This document shows, piece after piece, positions 6,880-11,848 of a stretch of DNA of 11,848 nucleotides (positions within the stretch are counted from its first letter, which is position 1; each line of letters opens with the position of its first letter). A model generated the notes under the pieces. The model worked only from the letters and a program-made list of their open reading frames with translations. It did not search any database and was not told where the DNA came from. The stretch spans positions 1 through 11,848 of the forward strand of contig JAVVPL010000067.1 in the NCBI GenBank assembly GCA_036655775.1, written 5' to 3'. A program made the translations under genes and the position numbers. Source of the DNA: JAVVPL01 sp036655775. GTDB lineage: Bacteria; Bacteroidota; Bacteroidia; Bacteroidales; P3.

Positions 6880-6928
6880 CTGAATAATTAAAAACTCTTA
6901 GTCCGAACTATAAAAGGCTAAACAAAAG

Positions 6929-7312
6929 ATGAAACATCCTCTTCAATTGAGATTTAGCGATATTGATCGCTTAGGACATGTAACCAATTCCGTATATTCG
7001 CAATTTTTGGATATAGGTAGGTTGGCTTATATAGAAACGTATTTACCAGAATTAGATTTTAATGCTCGTACCTTGGTTTTAGTGCGTATTGAAAGTGATT
7101 TTGTGCATCCTAGTTTATATGGAGAACAGTTGTATGTAGATACTAAAGTGGAACGAATAGGAACTAAAAGTGTATCTATGCGACAAGAAATTATTTCCGC
7201 CCAAGGAGAGGTTAAGTGTCGTTCCTTGTCAATTATGTCAACCTTAGATCAACAGACGGGCAAATCCTTTATTTTGCCCGAAGAATGGAAAGATAAATTG
7301 CAAAGAGAATAA
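6929..7312 (+). CDS. Hotdog-fold acyl-CoA thioesterase (4HBT/YbgC-like family)
   Basis: A small cytoplasmic enzyme of 127 residues, within the usual 125-150 of single-domain hotdog thioesterases, which hydrolyse acyl-CoA to free acid and CoA, generally as dimers or tetramers. The hallmark is at the N terminus: LRFSDIDRLGHVTNSVYSQFLDIGR (residues 7-31), corresponding to the family pattern R[FY]xDxDxxGHVNN. D13 aligns with the catalytic aspartate of 4-hydroxybenzoyl-CoA thioesterase. The middle part (LVRIESDFVHPSLYGEQLYV, near 50-70) is the typical strand that packs against the hotdog helix. The start ATG is 49 bp after the -7 element and no Shine-Dalgarno is visible. It stands alone between its own promoter and a bidirectional terminator, so context does not reveal the acyl substrate. 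Confidence 0.88.
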   Translation: MKHPLQLRFSDIDRLGHVTNSVYSQFLDIGRLAYIETYLPELDFNARTLVLVRIESDFVHPSLYGEQLYVDTKVERIGTKSVSMRQEIISAQGEVKCRSLSIMSTLDQQTGKSFILPEEWKDKLQRE

Positions 7313-7372
7313 AAAAATCCATACTTTATTTAGAATTTGCTTCGACCTATTTGGGCGTGAAACAATAGGCAT

Positions 7373-7405
7373 AAAAAAAGCCTCCTTATAAGGAAGCTTT
7401 TTTTT
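7373..7405. terminator. Bidirectional intrinsic terminator between convergent genes
   Basis: Seven A's and GC, the palindrome TCCTTATAAGGA (7383-7394), then GC and eight T's form one hairpin. Its only flaw is a C-A mismatch (7382 with 7395). An A-run on one side and a T-run on the other let it work in both directions. It lies 60 bp after the thioesterase stop and 14 bp after the end of the opposing cargo gene. Confidence 0.85.
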
Positions 7406-7418
7406 AGATCTTATTATT

Positions 7419-9332
7419 TTATCGTTGAATAATCAATTTTACAATACTATCGGTGCCTTCCATTTTGACAAAATACAAGCCAGGCTTAAAATTGTGTGTG
7501 TGAATTTGTATTTGATGTGTTCCTTGAGGATATACTTGAGGTGCTTGCGTGTAAACGCAACGACCCATCATATCAAAAATATTGATTTTTATGGAACGTT
7601 TATCATTGATAGTAAAATCCAAAGTGCTCATGTCTGTTGCTGGATTTGGATATAGTTTACAATTTGAATTTTCTGTTTTATTTTCGGTTTCAATCACCAA
7701 TTTTTTAGAAGGTTCAAAGCATACTTGTACGATTTTTTTGCTGGAAATTTCTTGAACAAATACAATTACGCTCATACTATCTAAATTACTGAAAATTTTA
7801 GGATTGCTCATATTGAAAGTGTATGTATCGGTTTTTCTAGTGATTTCATCAGGTTTTTTAGCCTCAATGATACCGCCCGCAATACTTGGCAAAACGGTTC
7901 TTACTACATTGAAATACGCCTTTTTGGGATCGGTATCAGGGGTGTGAAGAAGAGAATCTTCTACAAAAACAACAAAATAACGAATATCTTTTTCTATGGG
8001 TTTATAATTGATAAATTGGCTGTGGATAGTAACCGTTTTATCTTTACGTTCTAAAGTATATTCAATACTCAAAGGAGCGCCTTTACTATATGTTTCTTCT
8101 ACAATTTGAGGAATTTTTGTAGGGATATCTTGCCAATTACTAATTTTTAAAACTTCTCCATTTACAACAAAGGAGGGAACGCCATTTAAATTATAAGAGA
8201 AGAAACGAGAAGAACAAATTGATAAATAACAAGGATCTCCAGGAACAGGTGCATTCATTTGATAATTTGTGGCGGCCATTTTAGAATTTACTTTATTGGC
8301 GTTGGTTGCACGGAACATTTCGGTAATATAAGGTTTGGCTGCATTACAAGGCGAACATGTCATACTTGAAAATCCTTCATAAAGAGAAAGGGTAGGAGGA
8401 AGTATGTTTTTGTTAATTACAAATAGGGTATGTTGGACTGTATCACTAGTATGATTGGTGCCATTGATTTGTGAAATCCAAAAACGAATGGTATAATATC
8501 CTTTTTGTGTAGGATGCCAAATAAGTCCTTTTGCCAATTCGGTGTTTAAAGGAAATATTTGTGTATTGTTAATGGGTTGACTGATGGCTGCGCCTCCATT
8601 TAAAGAGTAATTCATAGTGTAATTTCGGATAGTATCTTGTCCCATATTGCGAATGATACTTTCTATGGGAATGCCCTCTTGATCTGTATAATCAAAAGTA
8701 GATGACATTTCCAATGCGCTTACGTTAATGGCACTTTTATTAGTAAGATCGGTTACGCGAATATTGTCAATTTGAACCAATAGTCTGTCGTTTGAATTTT
8801 CAATAAAAGCTAAACGTATTTTTTTACCTTTATGTTCTGATAGCCAAAATGAATGTTCGGTCCAACTAAATCCTTCGTCTTTGATATCTTTTAACACAAT
8901 AGTAAAATCCTCTTTATTGCTTCCGCCAAGGGGGGATATACGTATTTGATAATTTTCTTTTTTTGTGAGATCGCCTGAACGTGCATTAAATAAAAATAAA
9001 GGATTTTTGGCGGTGCTCAAATCTATTTCGGGCGTAATCATCCAACGGTCGGCTTGTGCTGGTTTTTTGAAATACGAAATACTTTGTGCAAATTTATTGT
9101 TATCTTCGTCTTTGAGTACTTTCCATGCTTTATCCATATAAGAATAATCGATAATACTATAAAAATAAGGAGTATTGCTATCATTATACATAATCCAAGA
9201 GGAGGGCAGGTCCCCAATTCCTTTTTTATTGAGTGAGATAGATTGGAAATCTTCAAAAAATAGATCTTGTGCCGAGGTAGTTACACTAATAAATCCAAGG
9301 AGGATAAAAAGGTATAGTGTGATTTTTTTCAT
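7419..9332 (-). CDS. T9SS-secreted protein: choice-of-anchor J-like domain, Omp28/thioredoxin-like domain, sorting domain
   Basis: A 637-residue exported protein. The signal peptide is residues 1-21 (MKKITLYLFI... ending TTSA). Residues 23-195 look like a choice-of-anchor J/cleaved-adhesin beta-sandwich: LFFEDFQS, then DLPSSWIMYND, RWMITPEIDL and LVQIDNIRVT. Residues about 200-307 resemble an Ig-like or CARDB-like spacer (IPIESIIRNMGQDTIRNYT). Residues about 312-550 resemble Omp28-type proteins with a thioredoxin-like fold. EGFSSMTCSPCN puts a CxxC pair at C326 and C329, and GVPSF supplies a thioredoxin-type cis-Pro at P386. The sorting domain is about 558-637 (KLYPNPATD to LIIQR). A disulfide-handling or structural role at the cell surface can be inferred but not proved. 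It has its own promoter, ends at a bidirectional terminator, and its start region is shared with the receptor gene. Domain names rest on recognised motifs only. Confidence 0.87.
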   Translation of the reverse strand: MKKITLYLFILLGFISVTTSAQDLFFEDFQSISLNKKGIGDLPSSWIMYNDSNTPYFYSIIDYSYMDKAWKVLKDEDNNKFAQSISYFKKPAQADRWMITPEIDLSTAKNPLFLFNARSGDLTKKENYQIRISPLGGSNKEDFTIVLKDIKDEGFSWTEHSFWLSEHKGKKIRLAFIENSNDRLLVQIDNIRVTDLTNKSAINVSALEMSSTFDYTDQEGIPIESIIRNMGQDTIRNYTMNYSLNGGAAISQPINNTQIFPLNTELAKGLIWHPTQKGYYTIRFWISQINGTNHTSDTVQHTLFVINKNILPPTLSLYEGFSSMTCSPCNAAKPYITEMFRATNANKVNSKMAATNYQMNAPVPGDPCYLSICSSRFFSYNLNGVPSFVVNGEVLKISNWQDIPTKIPQIVEETYSKGAPLSIEYTLERKDKTVTIHSQFINYKPIEKDIRYFVVFVEDSLLHTPDTDPKKAYFNVVRTVLPSIAGGIIEAKKPDEITRKTDTYTFNMSNPKIFSNLDSMSVIVFVQEISSKKIVQVCFEPSKKLVIETENKTENSNCKLYPNPATDMSTLDFTINDKRSIKINIFDMMGRCVYTQAPQVYPQGTHQIQIHTHNFKPGLYFVKMEGTDSIVKLIIQR

Positions 9333-9374
9333 AAGTAAATGATTTTTTAATTAATTGTCTTTTGTTTTGAGGAA

Positions 9375-9405
9375 CAAAACTACAATTTATAAGTTAGTTT
9401 TCAAA
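9375..9405 (-). promoter_or_regulatory. Bacteroidota-type promoter of the Omp28-like cargo gene
   Basis: On the - strand TTTG (9405-9402), a 19-bp spacer and TAGTTTTG (9382-9375) match the pattern exactly. Transcription is expected near 9369, about 37 nt before the ATG. The gene is thus separate from the one ending at 9561, which has a terminator in between. The remaining DNA from 9406 to 9501 shows nothing further. Confidence 0.7.
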
Positions 9406-9501
9406 ATATTTAAGGGATAAAAGAAGTTTTTAGTACAGAGGTTTTATGATTTTTCTAAATTGATTCTCGTTTTTTTTTGTTTAATTCTTGTTTGTATCAA
9501 A

Positions 9502-9551
9502 ATTTCAGATAAAAAACGAGGGACTTGAGTCCCTCGTTTTTTATCTGAAAT
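9502..9551. terminator. 50-nt perfect hairpin, bidirectional terminator
   Basis: Two exactly complementary 24-nt arms (9502-9525 and 9528-9551) are separated by only TG. The core, CGAGGGACT with AGTCCCTCG, is flanked by A6 and T6, so it reads as an intrinsic terminator on both strands. It begins 9 bp after the stop of the fibronectin-III-like cargo gene, whose transcription it should end. The pairing continues beyond the A/T tracts through ATTTCAGAT and ATCTGAAAT, which a terminator does not need. Confidence 0.88.
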
Positions 9552-9560
9552 CAAATTTAA

Positions 9561-11848
9561 TTATTCTTTAAAGATACGTTTGGTAATAAATGTACCATTC
9601 GGAAGTTCAAAAGAAATAAAATAAATTCCTTGACTTAAGTGATTTAATGAAAGCATAGATTGAGCTTGTTGTGTTTGAATTAGTATCCTTCCGTAAGCAT
9701 CACTTACTTTCATGCTTTTGTAATTCCCTTGAATACTTAGGTTGCCTTTGGTAGGATTAGGGTAGATGGTAATGCTATTTGTGAGATCTTCTCCTTCCAA
9801 AGCACTTGGCATTAAACGAATACTACTAGGGCTTGAGTGTACCGCTTCGCATTTATTCCACAAACTATTTACCATATATTCGTAACTTCCTTCTGTCAAG
9901 CCTTTGTCTAGATAACTGAGGGTTTTCAAAGGAGTGCTATTAATTTTAATGCCATCACGATAAAGGTCAAATCCAAGAAGCTCCGTAGCTTGAGATTCTA
10001 TTTTTTTGTTTACGGCTTGTGTTTTTATATTATTGAGAGTATTCCAATCTACGGCAATGATTTCAGGTGTTGAAATTGCTGCCAACGAATTTTGTACACT
10101 ACTTATTTGACGAGGTTTTGCAAGTAAAACTTTGAGATTCCAATTCAAATTTGCACGGAGTGCACTCGTTGCATTACGCCATGAAACTAAGTCTAGAGAG
10201 AGTAAATCACTATATCCTACTTTGGCTGGTCCTGCATCATATCCTATGGGTAATGCACCTGCTTCATGTACAGCGGTATAGCCCACAGCTACTTCTTTTT
10301 TAGCCGAACTAATAGGAATGGCTTTGGTAAACATAATTTGTTCAATTTCATCTATACGCAAACGTCCTGTTCCTTCGTAATACACAATTTTATCATCGAT
10401 CAAAACAATAGGAGAGACTACGGCTTCATCTCTAAGCACAATTTCTATCCCTACTACGGAATAATCTTTGTACATTTCTAAATCTTCACGATACCATGCT
10501 GCCGCTACACTTAAGGAGCCTCCTTCGGGAAGTCCCATTTTTCCAGCTGTTTCATCCGCTGAATATGAAATAAATAGAGGGCTTTCAAAATAAGGTAATT
10601 CCCATGTTGCTTGTACATCAAATTTGGCAGGTTTAGTTTCTGTTTGAGTGCTTGTGAGTGCCAAATTATTAATAGGTGCACAAATTCCATCAAAGGTAAC
10701 AGCCGCAAGTATACTATCCGAAGCAACGCAAGAATTATCATAGAAAGCTTCGATGCGATACATATATTCTCCTTGCTTTAGATTTTTATCTTGATAACGA
10801 ATTTTTGTAATTAATTCGCTATTTAAAAGAATGCCATCACGATAAATATTAAAACCTTGAATTTTGGATTCGGTGTTCGTTTTTGGTATATCAAAAGTTA
10901 GATTTATATTTTTATCCGATTCAAGGGCTTTGATATTGGTGGCAGGATAGCAAGTACCCACGGGATTTATAGTCACAACAACACTGTCCGATTTAGCCCC
11001 TTCACAATTGTTTTTTAATGGAGTCACTTGATACACATAAGTGCCAGGATTGTATTCGATGGAAGTTAGATTTCTATTTTTAAGAGGCGTTTCATTTATT
11101 TTGATCCCATTTCTATACACATTATATCCTACGGTTTGTGGAGAAGGAACTAATTCATGTAAAAGAATGGAACGATAGGCTTGATTACTGCGAACCATTT
11201 GAGCAATACAAACGGTGCTATCTTCCAAGAGTGTTGTGCAAATACCACCTGCAAAAATAGGTACATTGTTGATCCCTTCTAAATAATCTGCATAATTGGC
11301 TGCATCAAAAATAAGCCCTGTAGCTTTTTTTGTTTTCATATCATGTTCAACGACTTGAACAAATTTATTTCCACTTTGTTGAGAGGCGTATAGTTTGCCA
11401 TTATGGTAAGTCATTCCTTCGCAATATTCTACTTTAATTCCGTCTTCTATTTTAGTGCCGTCCATTCTATAAAAAGCATTCGATGACCAATCCCCTGCTG
11501 CAAATCCGCCCTTGCCATTATCCAATTCTGGAACATAGGCAATATGTCGCAATTCGTCAATAGAGTCGTTTTTAATTTTAATTTGTTCTACGATAGCGGG
11601 AAGTTCAGGATCAATAACTGTAATCAATTTACTTGCATTTTTTATTCCATAAATATAGGTGCCATCGGTGGTCATATCAACGGAAAAAGGACAATGTTGA
11701 CCCTCGGGAAATTTTAATTCCGTAGAATTTTGAAAATCTAAATCACTTTTATATAAGGGAATAAAAAAATCAGTAGAGGTATAATAATAATTGCCTACAC
11801 GCACAACCGACACCCGCGTATAATCAAACATATTGTATAAGCCTGCAA
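9561..11848 (-). CDS. Large T9SS-secreted protein with fibronectin-III-like repeats and a jelly-roll-like domain, 5' end outside window
   Basis: The C-terminal 761 residues of an exported protein. The frame stays open to the right edge (AGLYN precedes the first Met, codon 11829-11831), so that Met is probably internal and the signal peptide lies outside. Numbering from that Met, residues 1-225 look like blades of a beta-propeller (TTDGTYIYGIKNASKLITVID, YHNGKLYAS). Three fibronectin-III-like modules follow at 234-288, 325-380 and 619-673, each with the signature GxxxYRxGI and a later GxYxYxV/I. Between the second and third, at about 390-575, is a domain of the jelly-roll type often found in Bacteroidota surface proteins (LFISYSADE, SVAAAWYREDLEMYKDYSVVG, YDAGPAKVGY, NWNLKVLL). 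The sorting domain is 686-756 (ITIYPNP to KRIFKE). This layout suggests adhesion or matrix binding rather than catalysis; I see no catalytic motif. It is transcribed toward the hairpin at 9502-9551. Confidence 0.85.
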   Translation of the reverse strand, partial: AGLYNMFDYTRVSVVRVGNYYYTSTDFFIPLYKSDLDFQNSTELKFPEGQHCPFSVDMTTDGTYIYGIKNASKLITVIDPELPAIVEQIKIKNDSIDELRHIAYVPELDNGKGGFAAGDWSSNAFYRMDGTKIEDGIKVEYCEGMTYHNGKLYASQQSGNKFVQVVEHDMKTKKATGLIFDAANYADYLEGINNVPIFAGGICTTLLEDSTVCIAQMVRSNQAYRSILLHELVPSPQTVGYNVYRNGIKINETPLKNRNLTSIEYNPGTYVYQVTPLKNNCEGAKSDSVVVTINPVGTCYPATNIKALESDKNINLTFDIPKTNTESKIQGFNIYRDGILLNSELITKIRYQDKNLKQGEYMYRIEAFYDNSCVASDSILAAVTFDGICAPINNLALTSTQTETKPAKFDVQATWELPYFESPLFISYSADETAGKMGLPEGGSLSVAAAWYREDLEMYKDYSVVGIEIVLRDEAVVSPIVLIDDKIVYYEGTGRLRIDEIEQIMFTKAIPISSAKKEVAVGYTAVHEAGALPIGYDAGPAKVGYSDLLSLDLVSWRNATSALRANLNWNLKVLLAKPRQISSVQNSLAAISTPEIIAVDWNTLNNIKTQAVNKKIESQATELLGFDLYRDGIKINSTPLKTLSYLDKGLTEGSYEYMVNSLWNKCEAVHSSPSSIRLMPSALEGEDLTNSITIYPNPTKGNLSIQGNYKSMKVSDAYGRILIQTQQAQSMLSLNHLSQGIYFISFELPNGTFITKRIFKE

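Overview
The window looks like chromosomal DNA from a member of the Bacteroidota. It is AT-rich. Four of the seven protein genes end in a type IX secretion (T9SS) type A sorting domain with the usual [IL]YPNP start. The outer-membrane receptor has the Bacteroidota layout of a carboxypeptidase-regulatory-like domain in front of the TonB plug. Promoters fit the Bacteroidota pattern TTTG-N19-TAnnTTTG rather than the enterobacterial -35/-10, and start codons lack Shine-Dalgarno sequences. I cannot assign a genus; Bacteroidales or a near relative is plausible.

Layout, left to right. (1) Positions 1-2457, + strand: the 3' end of one T9SS cargo gene, then after 16 bp a complete secreted M43-type zinc metalloprotease with its own sorting domain. 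These are probably co-transcribed. (2) 2670-3830, + strand: a nitronate monooxygenase-like flavoprotein with its own candidate promoter. (3) 3878-4041, + strand: a tRNA-Asn(GTT) gene with a well-matched promoter and a strong intrinsic terminator. (4) 4185-6581, - strand: a TonB-dependent receptor, transcribed from a promoter about 150 bp upstream, so its mRNA has a long leader with inverted and direct repeats. (5) 6929-7312, + strand: a hotdog-fold acyl-CoA thioesterase, divergent from the receptor and separated from the next gene by a bidirectional terminator. (6) 7419-9332, - strand: a T9SS cargo joining a choice-of-anchor J-like domain to an Omp28/thioredoxin-like domain. (7) 9561 to the right edge, - strand: a large T9SS cargo with fibronectin-III-like repeats around a jelly-roll-like domain. 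It is cut by the window end.

How the genes relate: the common theme is the cell envelope and export. The four sorting-domain proteins would cross the inner membrane by Sec, then the outer membrane by T9SS, whose machinery is not encoded here. The receptor would import an unidentified ligand. The flavoprotein, thioesterase and tRNA look like unrelated housekeeping genes. I see no IS element, CRISPR array, phage gene, toxin-antitoxin pair or defence system. The most unusual non-coding signals are the structured receptor leader (6582-6725), a 50-nt perfect hairpin at 9502-9551, and an almost identical 17-nt sequence at the starts of two separate - strand envelope genes.
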